Below, one piece after another: positions 45,380 through 54,693 of a stretch of 64,000 nucleotides of DNA (position 1 is the stretch's first letter; every line of letters starts with the position of its first letter). The position numbers and the translations under genes are program-made. The notes beneath the pieces are model-generated. The model did no database searches and was not told the DNA's origin. It worked only from the letters and a program-made list of their open reading frames with translations. The stretch is from contig NZ_CP143624.1 in the NCBI RefSeq assembly GCF_050038885.1, positions 9,176,001 through 9,240,000 on the forward strand, written 5' to 3'. Source of the stretch: Myxococcus flavus (GTDB lineage Bacteria; Myxococcota; Myxococcia; Myxococcales; Myxococcaceae).

Positions 45380-46639
45380 TCAGTGCTGGGTCTCTCGGTC
45401 CTTGATGAGCCGCTCGAGCTCCTCGCGGATGATGGTCTCCGCCAGCTGCGGCACCACCTCCCAGGCAATCTTCTCGATGACCTCGCGGGAAGCCTTCGAA
45501 AGCGCTTCGCGCAGCAGGGCCTCGCCTCCGTCCGCGGCGGGCGCGGGAGCGCTCGCCGGCCTGGCCGCGACAGGCGCGGGGGTGGCGATGTCGAGGGAGA
45601 TCTCCTCCGCCTCGCCCTGGTCGGGCAGCGAGTCCTCGATGCTGATGGCCGGCTGAGCGGCAGCGGGCGCACCGAGGCCGAACGGGTCACGGCCGCGCGC
45701 GGCGGGCGCGGGCGCCGCCCCGGGAGGAGGCTGCGGCGCCCCTGCCGGCGGACGCGGCAAGCCGCCCGGCGCGGGGCCTCCCGGCGGAGGCGGCACACCC
45801 GGACGCGCGACAGCGCCCGGCCCCGGCGGCATGCCCGGACGCGGCGGCACGCCCGGCGCGGAGCCTCCCGGCGGAGGCGGCACGCCCGGACGCGCACCCG
45901 GCGGCATCCCGGGCCCCGGTGGACGCGCACCCGGCGGCATCCCCGGCCCCGGTGGACGCGCCATGCCCGGCCCCGGCGGCATCCCGGGCCCCGGAGGACG
46001 CGCACCCGGTGGCATCCCCGGCCCCGGAGGACGCGCCATGCCCGGCGGCATCCCGGGCCCCGGAGGACGCGGCGCGCCCGGAGCGCCCGGCGGCGGCATG
46101 CCCGGCCCCGGGGGACGCGGCATGCCCGGCCCCGGAGGGACGCCCGGACGCGCACCCGGCGGCGGCGCGGCGCGAGGCCCAGGCTGGGGCGCGGCGGCGG
46201 CAGGCGCGGGAGCGGGCTGCGCCGCGGCGGGACGTACCTGCGTGGCGGCGGAGGCCGGCATCGTGTTCGACTTCTGGCCGACCAGGGCCTTCACCTTGTC
46301 GAGCAGCACCTGGCTCTCGAAGGGCTTGGTGACGTGGTCGTCCGCGCGGGCGGCGCGGGCGCGGTTCTCGTCGAAGGCCTCGAAGGTGCCGGCCAGCAGC
46401 ATCACCGGGATGCCCTGGGTGGCCGGGTCGTTCTTCAGGGCCTCGCAGACCTCATAGCCGCTCTTGCCCGGCATCATGACGTCCGCGAGCACGACGTCCG
46501 GACGCAGCTCGCGGGTGCGGGAGATGGCGTCCAGCCCGTTGTCCACCGCGGTCACCTGAAAGTCCTCGGTCGCGAAGATCATCCCGATCACCTTGCGGAT
46601 GGTGAGCGAGTCATCGGCGACCAGCAGATTCTTGGGCAT
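45380..46639 (-). CDS. romR: polarity response regulator RomR
   Basis: 419 residues in the layout described for M. xanthus RomR: receiver (1-118), Pro-rich linker and Glu-rich tail. The receiver has ADD at 8-10, phospho-acceptor Asp53 in VLADVMMPG and Lys105 in HVTKPFES; Asp53 is the residue I recall for RomR. The linker (about 125-330) is built from PGPGMPPGARPP-type units. The tail (about 375-419) is an acidic helix (VIEKIAWEVVPQLAETIIREELERL). RomR localises bipolarly and recruits the GTPase MglA and its regulators to set the leading pole in gliding and twitching motility. A double-CheW gene lies upstream and valS downstream across the hairpin. Confidence 0.92.
   Translation of the reverse strand: MPKNLLVADDSLTIRKVIGMIFATEDFQVTAVDNGLDAISRTRELRPDVVLADVMMPGKSGYEVCEALKNDPATQGIPVMLLAGTFEAFDENRARAARADDHVTKPFESQVLLDKVKALVGQKSNTMPASAATQVRPAAAQPAPAPAAAAPQPGPRAAPPPGARPGVPPGPGMPRPPGPGMPPPGAPGAPRPPGPGMPPGMARPPGPGMPPGARPPGPGMPPGPGMARPPGPGMPPGARPPGPGMPPGARPGVPPPPGGSAPGVPPRPGMPPGPGAVARPGVPPPPGGPAPGGLPRPPAGAPQPPPGAAPAPAARGRDPFGLGAPAAAQPAISIEDSLPDQGEAEEISLDIATPAPVAARPASAPAPAADGGEALLREALSKASREVIEKIAWEVVPQLAETIIREELERLIKDRETQH
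45830..46165. repeat. coding Pro/Gly-rich repeats in romR
   Basis: Imperfect units of about 30-33 bp carrying GGCATCCCGGGCCCCGG recur eight or more times and encode PGPGMPPGARPP-type sequence on the minus strand. They form the flexible linker of RomR. Confidence 0.85.
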
Positions 46640-46755
46640 CGGTTCGGGCCTCGGGGAGCATCCACTCCCCTGAATTCGTTGGTGTTTCCCGCCACGAGGG
46701 TTGGATCGCGGCAGTCTGACAAGCCGGGCAGCTTACGAGTTGCGCTCCGGGACGA

Positions 46756-47571
46756 TCAAGAAAACATGCGTTGCAGATCCAGGAACGATACGGGCTCGGT
46801 CAACCCAGGAGCGCGGAAGCTGCCCGCGGTGTCGTCCGGCTCGAAACGTTGCAGGACGCCGAGCACCCGCGTGGCCGTCAGCCCCACGTTCCGGCCCGCC
46901 AGCTCGGTCAGGACGATGAAGGCCTCCGGCAAGGACGCCTCCCCGAGCAGCGCGGGCACGGAGCAGACAGGCCACAGCACCTGGTCATGCGGAAAGATAC
47001 CGGCCACGGGCCCGCTCTGCACGGGCAGGACGCTGAAGGCCTCGCCCCGGGCGATGACCTGCGACACCAGGCCCAGCGGAACCCCGAACAGCCGCCCCTG
47101 GGACTCGAACACGAGCGCCCGGTCCGGCGCCGTCTCCGCCCAGTGCACGGGCCGGCTGGAAACCGACGCCGCCATCGAACCCACCCGGTGTGGCAGCGCC
47201 TCCGCGATGAGCTCCAGGTAGAGCCGGGACTTGTGCAGCACCGCGCCCCGGCTCAGGGGCGCCAGCGAATCCGCCAGCCCCGGCGGCAGCAGGAAGAAGG
47301 GCGCGCGGGCCACGTCCGCGACCTCGACCACGGAGCGCACGCGCACCGCCAGCGTGGGACTCACGTCGAGCACCACCACCATCCCCGGCCCTTCCTCCGG
47401 AGGCCCGCCCAGCAGCGCGGACAGGTCCTTCACCTCCAGCACGCCGCGCAGGCTGCTGCCATTAGCGCCCGGCATCGCTACTTCCATGACAGACGTTGCT
47501 TCCACGGCGTAGCGGGTTTCTCCGGCCTCTACGAGAAGGCAGAGCCGACGGCCGCTTTCGAAGGGGGACAC
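46756..47571 (-). CDS. protein with two tandem CheW-like domains
   Basis: 271 residues, cytosolic. The first CheW-like half (about 8-125; LCLLVEAGETRYAVEATSVMEV, LRGVLEVKDLSALLG, VVVLDVSPTLAVRVRSVVEV) is followed by a second (about 147-268; ALVFESQGRLFGVPLGLVSQVI, IVLTELAGRNVGLTATRVLGVL). CheW adaptors couple receptors to CheA; two in one chain may link two partners. No receptor, CheA or CheY-CheB set lies here, so it could serve one of the chromosome's other chemosensory systems or the polarity system of the neighbouring romR. The GTG start is weakly supported by ribosome-binding sequence. It is divergent from the diguanylate cyclase gene (50 bp apart). Confidence 0.82.
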   Translation of the reverse strand: MSPFESGRRLCLLVEAGETRYAVEATSVMEVAMPGANGSSLRGVLEVKDLSALLGGPPEEGPGMVVVLDVSPTLAVRVRSVVEVADVARAPFFLLPPGLADSLAPLSRGAVLHKSRLYLELIAEALPHRVGSMAASVSSRPVHWAETAPDRALVFESQGRLFGVPLGLVSQVIARGEAFSVLPVQSGPVAGIFPHDQVLWPVCSVPALLGEASLPEAFIVLTELAGRNVGLTATRVLGVLQRFEPDDTAGSFRAPGLTEPVSFLDLQRMFS

Positions 47572-47621
47572 GGGGGGCGACCCTAGCAGCGTTCCACCGG
47601 TTGGTGCTAAGCCGATAGGAG

Positions 47622-48995
47622 ATGGCGCGAATCCTCCTCGTCGACGACGAAAAGGTCGCCCGCACGCTGTACGGCGACTACCTCACCGCGGTGGGACACG
47701 CCGTCACGGCGGTGGGCACTCTCCAGGAAGCCAAGGGAGCGCTCGCGGGTGATCGCTTCGACGCGGTGGTGACGGACCTCATCCTCCCCGGTGGCGACGG
47801 CATGGAGGTCCTCCGGTACGTGCGGGAGCGACACCCCGGCGTGGAAGTGGTGGTCATCACCGGGCTGGAGAAGGTGGCCCCCGCGGTCCGCGCCATCAAG
47901 AGCGGCGCGGCGGAGTACCTCGTCAAGCCGGTGGCCCCCGAGGCCCTCCAGCACGCCGTGCGCCGGGCCCTGACCACGCGCGACCTGATGCAGGAGAACG
48001 CGTCCCTGCGCCGGCACGTGGCCATGCTGGAGGCCGGCCAGCGCATCGCCACCACCATGGACCGCGAGAAGCTGGCCACCGCCACCACCAGCGCGCTGCA
48101 GTCCATGGCCTCCGCCAGCGCCGTGGTGCTGCTGGAGCGCGACGCCGCGTTCGCGTTGCGCCGCCACGGCACGAGCGGCCTGTCCACCGCCATGGAGGAG
48201 CCGCTCATCGCCACGCTCATCGAGCGCCTCGCGGACGCCCGTGCCCCCCGCGAGCTCGAAGGCCTGGACGCCCCCTTCCCTCGCGCCGTGTCATTCCCCG
48301 CCCTGGAGGGAGACACGGTGCTGGGCCACGCGGTGCTCTTCTTCGGCGGGCCCGCCGCGGAGTGGACGGGCGAGACGGCCAGCTTCCTGGTGCGCAACTG
48401 GGCGCTCGCCCTGCGCAACCTCGGGCGCTTCGCGGCGGTGGAGGACCTGGCGTACGTCGACGACCTCACCCGCCTGTTCAACACCCGATACCTCCACCTG
48501 GTGGTGGACCGAGAGGTCCAGGACGCGCTCCAGTCGCACCGCACCTTCAGCCTGCTGTTCCTGGACCTGGACCACTTCAAGTCCATCAACGACACCCATG
48601 GCCACCTCGTGGGCTCCAAGGTGCTGGTGGAGGCGGCGCGCGTGGTGAAGGGCTGCGTGAGAGACCACGACGTCGTCGCCCGCTACGGCGGAGACGAATA
48701 CGTGGTGGTGCTGCGCAACACCGACTCCGGTGGCGCGCTCAAGGTGGCCGAGCGCATCCGCCGCACCATGGAGACGCACAACTTCCTGGCGCGCGAAGGC
48801 CTGTCGCTCAAGCTCACCACGTGCATCGGCGTGGCCAGCTTCCCCGAGCACGCCCAGGACAAGGCCACGCTGCTGGACCTGTCGGACCGGGCCATGTACC
48901 GCGGCAAGCGCGGCTCGAGGAACGTCATCTACATGGCCGCGAAGGACCTGGAGGCGCCTCCCGCCGAGCGTCGGCAGGCCAACAGCGCGTCCTGA
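47622..48995 (+). CDS. response regulator diguanylate cyclase (REC-GAF-like-GGDEF)
   Basis: 457 residues. The receiver has DDE at 8-10, Asp52 in VVTDLILPG and Lys in YLVKPVAPE. A coiled coil and a GAF-like middle (about 140-275) follow. The GGDEF domain has the active site GGDEY at 356-360 and, five residues before it, RDHD (347-350), an intact RxxD inhibitory I-site. So it should make c-di-GMP and be feedback-controlled. Cytosolic. TAGGAG precedes the ATG closely. It is adjacent to the polarity genes romR and double-CheW; c-di-GMP controls type IV pili motility in Myxococcus. Confidence 0.92.
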   Translation: MARILLVDDEKVARTLYGDYLTAVGHAVTAVGTLQEAKGALAGDRFDAVVTDLILPGGDGMEVLRYVRERHPGVEVVVITGLEKVAPAVRAIKSGAAEYLVKPVAPEALQHAVRRALTTRDLMQENASLRRHVAMLEAGQRIATTMDREKLATATTSALQSMASASAVVLLERDAAFALRRHGTSGLSTAMEEPLIATLIERLADARAPRELEGLDAPFPRAVSFPALEGDTVLGHAVLFFGGPAAEWTGETASFLVRNWALALRNLGRFAAVEDLAYVDDLTRLFNTRYLHLVVDREVQDALQSHRTFSLLFLDLDHFKSINDTHGHLVGSKVLVEAARVVKGCVRDHDVVARYGGDEYVVVLRNTDSGGALKVAERIRRTMETHNFLAREGLSLKLTTCIGVASFPEHAQDKATLLDLSDRAMYRGKRGSRNVIYMAAKDLEAPPAERRQANSAS

Positions 48996-49129
48996 GCGGA
49001 TGGGCGGTGCGGCGCCCGGGGCCAGCGCCCGCTGAGCGGCGCGTCCAGCGGTGGTAGGCGCCGCGCCTTGCCCAATTGGGCCCGAGTGGGCGCCCCCGTC
49101 GGAGGTCGCCCGGCGTTCAGGCTGCTTCG

Positions 49130-49525
49130 CTACCGCCGAAGGCTGCCCACGGTGAGGCGCTTCTGCGGGGTGAGCTCCTCGGCTGCTGCGGGCTCGGCGC
49201 CCTCCTTGCCCACGGCTTCGACGGCCTCGTGGGACGCGCCGGAGGTGATGAGCCGGTACTTCTCCACGGCCTCCTTCGCGTGCGCGGCCTGCTCCGGATC
49301 CAGCCGGGCGATGAGCTCCCAGAACAGGGCCGCGTGCTCGCGCTCCTCGTCCATGACGTGCCGGAGGATGGCCTTCGCGTCCTCATTGTCCGTGGCGTCG
49401 ATATGCGCGGCGTAGAGGTTGATGGCATCCAGCTCCGCCTCGATGTTGAGGCGGATGGAGCGGGCCAGCTCGGTGTCCGTCATCTTCCGGGGAACCAGCG
49501 AGTGGAACGGGTTGGTCTGCGGCAT
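49130..49525 (-). CDS. encC: encapsulated ferritin-like cargo protein EncC
   Basis: 131 residues. Two-helix ferritin-like domain with the EncFtn metal site: Glu31 in IEAELDAINLY and Glu61/His64 in DEEREHAAL (Glu-x-x-His), forming a ferroxidase centre when oligomerised. The extreme C-terminus LTVGSLRR is the targeting peptide that docks cargo inside the EncA encapsulin shell of Myxococcus. I call it EncC rather than EncB or EncD because of its place near romR and groEL, from memory. The shell gene is elsewhere. It oxidises and stores iron under oxidative or starvation stress. GGGAGG precedes the ATG, and a 6-bp hairpin with a T5 loop sits in the leader. Confidence 0.9.
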   Translation of the reverse strand: MPQTNPFHSLVPRKMTDTELARSIRLNIEAELDAINLYAAHIDATDNEDAKAILRHVMDEEREHAALFWELIARLDPEQAAHAKEAVEKYRLITSGASHEAVEAVGKEGAEPAAAEELTPQKRLTVGSLRR

Positions 49526-49552
49526 GAAGGCCCTCCCGAGGCCGGTGGCGCC

Positions 49553-49569
49553 GTCCGGTTTTTCCGGAC
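49553..49569 (-). promoter_or_regulatory. GTCCGG-T5-CCGGAC inverted repeat in the encC leader
   Basis: A perfect 6-bp stem closes a five-base loop, ending 28 bp before the encC ATG and inside the 149-bp region between encC and the divergent histidine kinase gene. It may be a transcript hairpin or an operator for a regulator of iron or stress genes; the function is not known. Confidence 0.45.
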
Positions 49570-49674
49570 CATGTGATGAGAACGCCGGTCAGCATCCGCG
49601 CCGCGAGGGTCCCGGTCAACGGATTCCCTCTGGGTGCGTTGCGTACAAGCGGTTGCCTCCGCCATGCTCGTCAC

Positions 49675-51192
49675 ATGGAAATACCCGCGCCGCTTGCCCA
49701 GCTGCTCCAGGCCGTGGAGGCAGGGGACCTGACGGCCGCGCGAACAGCGGCGGCGGCCTTGCAACGTGCGGGTGCCCACTCCTCACAACTGGCGGCGGAG
49801 GTGCTTCACGAGCTCCGGCAGCCCCTGCTCGGCGTGAAGGCCTACGCCCAGCTCCTGGCGGAAGACGGCGCCGCCCCGGGCCCCCTGCGCTTGCTGCTGG
49901 CCCAGGTGGAGCGGATGGAGCAGATCGTCTCCGACTACATCCGCCTGTCGAGCGAGCGCCCGGCCTCCCAGCAGCGCCTCTCCCTGGCGGCCCCCATCTG
50001 GGCGGCGGCGAAGCACTTCAGCGTCAACCCGGACTCCGCTCGCATCTCCCTCGAGGTGGAGGCCCCCGAGGACATCACCATCCAGGGCAACGCGCGGCTC
50101 ATCGAGCAGCTCACCCTGAACCTGCTCAACAACGCCCGCGACGCCATGTCGGGGCGCGGCCGGGTGAAGGTGGTGCTCACGATGGAGGGCGCCTCCCCTG
50201 CCCTCTACGTGGCGGACTGGGGCCCGGGCATCCCCGAGGAGCTGCGCGCCCGCATCTTCGAGCCCTACGTCACCGCCAACAAGCGAGGCACCGGCCTGGG
50301 CCTGTCCGTGTGCCAGCGCATCGCCCGCGAGCACCACGCGCGCATCGAGCTGGCCCCGCCCTCCGTCCTGCGCGACGTGCCGCCGCCGGCCACCGTGTTC
50401 CGGGTGCTCTTCCCCGCCACGGACGCCGCGCCCGCGAAGAAGCAGCGCCTGCTGGTGGTGGATGACGAGATCATCATCCGCATGGTCTTCCGGGACCTGA
50501 TGAGCAAGGAGTGCGAGGTCATCGAAGCGGCCAGCGGCGAGGAAGCGCTGGACCTGCTGCACCAGGCGCCGGTGGACCTCATCGTCACCGACAAGAACCT
50601 GCCCGGCATGTCCGGCCTGGAGCTGGCGCAGCAGGCGCGGCGGCTGCACGCGGACTCGCGCGTCATCCTGATGACGGGCTACCCCTCGCTGGTGACGACG
50701 CAGCAGGCGCTGGAGCTGGGCGTGGTGGACTACCTGCTCAAGCCCTTCGACGACATCCGCGAGGTGCGCGCGCTGCTGCGCTCCACGCTCGCCCACAAGC
50801 CTGTCCCCGCCCCGCCGGTGACCGACCCCGCGATGCGGCGCGTGGACGTGCTGGAGGACAACCCGACGACGGCGGCGCAGATTGCCAGCGCCCTGGCCCT
50901 GGTGGGCCTGGAGGCGCGCATCCTCGACTCCACGGAGCTGGCCGCGCTGGAGCCTCCCGTCGGCGTGGTGGTGAGCTGGGACTTCGCACCGGCCTACGGG
51001 CGCAAGGCGCTGGAGCTGGGCAAGGCGCTGGGCCAGGGCGCGCCCTTCGTCGTGCTGGCCGAGCACCTGACGATGGAGACGGCGATAGAGTCCCTCCGAG
51101 CAGGCGCCGCCGCGTGCCTGCCCAAGCTGATGTCCGACGCCACGGCGCTCAGCCGGGAGCTGAACCGCGCCTTCAAACGAGAGACACCATGA
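49675..51192 (+). CDS. cytosolic hybrid histidine kinase (HisKA-HATPase-REC-degenerate REC)
   Basis: 505 residues from the ATG giving MEIPAPLAQLLQ; the frame is open upstream without homology. There is no sensor or membrane domain. HisKA has His45 in EVLHELRQPL; HATPase has NLLNNARDAM, DWGPGIPEE and GTGLGLSVCQRI. A canonical receiver (about 256-375) has DDE, Asp in IVTDKNLPG and Lys in YLLKPFDD. The C-terminal 115 residues look like a second receiver that has lost its residues (RRVDVLEDN; VVSWDF where the Asp would be; CLPKLM). The stop overlaps the lipoprotein ATG by 4 nt, so they form a translationally coupled pair. Confidence 0.88.
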   Translation: MEIPAPLAQLLQAVEAGDLTAARTAAAALQRAGAHSSQLAAEVLHELRQPLLGVKAYAQLLAEDGAAPGPLRLLLAQVERMEQIVSDYIRLSSERPASQQRLSLAAPIWAAAKHFSVNPDSARISLEVEAPEDITIQGNARLIEQLTLNLLNNARDAMSGRGRVKVVLTMEGASPALYVADWGPGIPEELRARIFEPYVTANKRGTGLGLSVCQRIAREHHARIELAPPSVLRDVPPPATVFRVLFPATDAAPAKKQRLLVVDDEIIIRMVFRDLMSKECEVIEAASGEEALDLLHQAPVDLIVTDKNLPGMSGLELAQQARRLHADSRVILMTGYPSLVTTQQALELGVVDYLLKPFDDIREVRALLRSTLAHKPVPAPPVTDPAMRRVDVLEDNPTTAAQIASALALVGLEARILDSTELAALEPPVGVVVSWDFAPAYGRKALELGKALGQGAPFVVLAEHLTMETAIESLRAGAAACLPKLMSDATALSRELNRAFKRETP

Positions 51193-52292
51193 GACTCGCG
51201 CTCCTGTCCGTCCTGTTGCTCGGCGTGGCCTGCTCCTCGGACAAGCCCTCCGAGCCGGGCGGACCGGACGCGGGCGTCGGCGCGGACGCGGGGACCGGAG
51301 GCGACGCGGGCCCCGGTGACGACGACGCGGGCACAGGAGACGCGGGCTGCGAGCCGCTGGCGCCGGGCCCGGGCACCGTGCTGCTCAGCGGGCTGAACAC
51401 GCCGCGCAGGCTCGCGGCGGACGCGACGGACCTCTACATCTCCGAGTCGCACTCGCTGAATCCCCAGCAACCCCAGCCCGGCCCCGGACGGCTGCTCCGG
51501 CTGCCGCGCGGCGGGGGTGAGGCGGTGCCGGTGGCCACTGGCTTCCGGGCCCCGGACGCCATCGCCGTGGGTGCCGAGTCCCTCTACGTGCTCGACCTGG
51601 ACGGGCTGTGGCGCGTGGACAAGGCCACGGGCGTGAAGGACGAGCGGCCGCTCGATGCCACGCTGAACAACGTCACCATCGGCGGCACGGAGGTCCTCCC
51701 CGCGAGCGTGGGCGGCCGGGACGTGCTGGTCATCGCGACGGCCCACCGCCGGCTGGTGCGCGTGGACGCCGGCGGAGGCAACCGCCGCGAGCTCTTCTCC
51801 GGCACCGGGGACGCGCAGGTCCGTGGCGCTCGCGTCGTCGGCCAGGACGTCTGGTTCCTGGTCGCCGCGGGCGAAAGCCCTGGCCTCTACAGCGTGCCGC
51901 TGGACGGCAGCGCCCCGGCGACCTTGCGCGACGGCAGCATCACCGCGGGCACCTCGCTGGAGGTGACGCCCACGCACTTCCTCGTCACCGAGGGCGGCGG
52001 CGGCAACGGCCGCGTGCTGCGCCTGCCGCGCGAGGGCGGTGAAGCCGAGGTCGTGGCCTCGGGCCTCCAGGGCCCGGCCTTCCCCGTGGAGTTGAAGGGG
52101 ACGCTCTACTTCAAGGACGTCAGCACCGGCGGCACCGACTTCCTGCGGCGCGTGAGCACCTGCACGGCGGGCGCCGTCGAACCCGTGGGCCCGGAAGGCG
52201 TGGGCCCGGGCGGCCTGCTGGTGGACGGAGACACCCTGCTCTACACCTCGCAGGAGAGCGGCACCGGCGGCGTCGTGGGCCGCGTGCCCTGA
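51189..52292 (+). CDS. lipoprotein with beta-propeller-like repeats
   Basis: 367 residues. A lipoprotein-type signal ends LLLGVACSS (the -3 residue is Gly, so the lipobox is imperfect). Next comes an Asp/Gly/Ala-rich linker (about 22-55; DAGVGADAGTGG), typical of exported myxobacterial lipoproteins. The rest (about 65-360) has repeated strands of propeller type (RRLAADATDLYISES, DAIAVGAESLYVLD, NGRVLRLPREGGEAE). Ligand and role are unknown. Coupled by a 4-nt overlap to the hybrid kinase, it may feed a periplasmic signal or simply share its promoter. Confidence 0.8.
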   Translation: MRLALLSVLLLGVACSSDKPSEPGGPDAGVGADAGTGGDAGPGDDDAGTGDAGCEPLAPGPGTVLLSGLNTPRRLAADATDLYISESHSLNPQQPQPGPGRLLRLPRGGGEAVPVATGFRAPDAIAVGAESLYVLDLDGLWRVDKATGVKDERPLDATLNNVTIGGTEVLPASVGGRDVLVIATAHRRLVRVDAGGGNRRELFSGTGDAQVRGARVVGQDVWFLVAAGESPGLYSVPLDGSAPATLRDGSITAGTSLEVTPTHFLVTEGGGGNGRVLRLPREGGEAEVVASGLQGPAFPVELKGTLYFKDVSTGGTDFLRRVSTCTAGAVEPVGPEGVGPGGLLVDGDTLLYTSQESGTGGVVGRVP

Positions 52293-52300
52293 AACGACAA

Positions 52301-52336
52301 CGGCCCCGGCGCCTCGCGAAGAGGCATCCGGGGCCG
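52301..52336. terminator. hairpin between the convergent lipoprotein gene and groEL
   Basis: A 9-bp stem CGGCCCCGG/CCGGGGCCG encloses an inner stem GCCTC/GAGGC, giving a stable hairpin 8 nt after the lipoprotein stop; groEL ends 60 bp farther. A second inverted repeat (CGGGCCC/GGGCCCG) lies at 52361-52380. No long T run is present, so Rho dependence cannot be excluded. Confidence 0.6.
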
Positions 52337-52396
52337 CTCGACTGCCGAGCCTGGATGGCCCGGGCCCTCAGCGGGGCCCGAGCCCTCCGGAGTGGC

Positions 52397-54037
<1,641 letters not shown>

Positions 54038-54086
54038 CGCAACCTCCTGATTTTACTTGGGGATTTTACTGGTACGACACGGGCCG

Positions 54087-54113
54087 TTAGCACTCGGCCA
54101 TGGCGAGCGCCAA
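54087..54113. promoter_or_regulatory. CIRCE element (HrcA operator) upstream of groEL
   Basis: TTAGCACTC-N9-GAGCGCCAA matches the CIRCE consensus TTAGCACTC-N9-GAGTGCTAA exactly in the left arm and 7 of 9 in the right arm. It ends 50 bp before the groEL ATG, on the minus-strand leader. The heat-shock repressor HrcA should bind here. Confidence 0.92.
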
Positions 54114-54205
54114 CATAAGGGCCGCCCAAACGATGTCAACCAGGAAGGGTGGGCGTGTAGGCGAGCGGACGGCCTCGGGCACCCTTCCGGGCAGGCCCGC
54201 GTGGG

Positions 54206-54562
54206 CTACTCCGCGAAGCGCACCAGGGTGAGGAGTTGCCCCATGTCCAGGGGCTTGTGGAGCGTCAGGGCCACGCCCTTGCGCAGGCCCCGGTCCGTCA
54301 CCGAGCCGTCCTCGCTGCCCGTCATCAGCAGCACCGGGACGTTCTGGAAGCGGGGGTCCGCCTTCAGCATCTCCGTGAACTGGATGCCGTCCATATGGGG
54401 CATCACGTAGTCGGTGATGACCATGCTGACCTGGTTGCGCTCCAGCACGTCGAGCGCCTGCAGCGCGTCCGCCGCCGAGTAGACCGTGAACCCATGCATC
54501 TCCAAGAAGCGAGAGAGCATCGTGCAGAGTTCGAGATCGTCGTCGACGACAAGGATGTTCAC
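54206..54562 (-). CDS. single-domain (CheY-like) response regulator
   Basis: 118 residues, receiver only. Acidic DDD at 7-9 (VVDDD), phospho-acceptor Asp51 in MVITDYVMPHMDG and LHKPL lysine near residue 103. Such proteins pass phosphate or bind a partner on phosphorylation. No kinase is adjacent; the orphan is typical of Myxococcus. The GTG start gives MNILVVDDD. Its start lies 132 bp from the divergent TPR-zincin gene. It also sits just upstream of groEL on the same strand, but the CIRCE element separates the two. Confidence 0.9.
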   Translation of the reverse strand: MNILVVDDDLELCTMLSRFLEMHGFTVYSAADALQALDVLERNQVSMVITDYVMPHMDGIQFTEMLKADPRFQNVPVLLMTGSEDGSVTDRGLRKGVALTLHKPLDMGQLLTLVRFAE

Positions 54563-54693
54563 GGGACCGAGCGCCGCACCAGGACGGGCGCTGGAACGTA
54601 ACAGCCGTACGCGGCGTTGACAACGAAGTGCACGGCTTCATATGTCGCGGGCCCATGGGGACGCGGACGTCGAAGCGAATGGGGGTGGGCGGG

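Noticed and set aside
54206..54562. Single-domain regulator as part of the groEL transcript
   Set aside because: The CIRCE element and an interval of about 170 bp separate them, so a shared promoter is unlikely.
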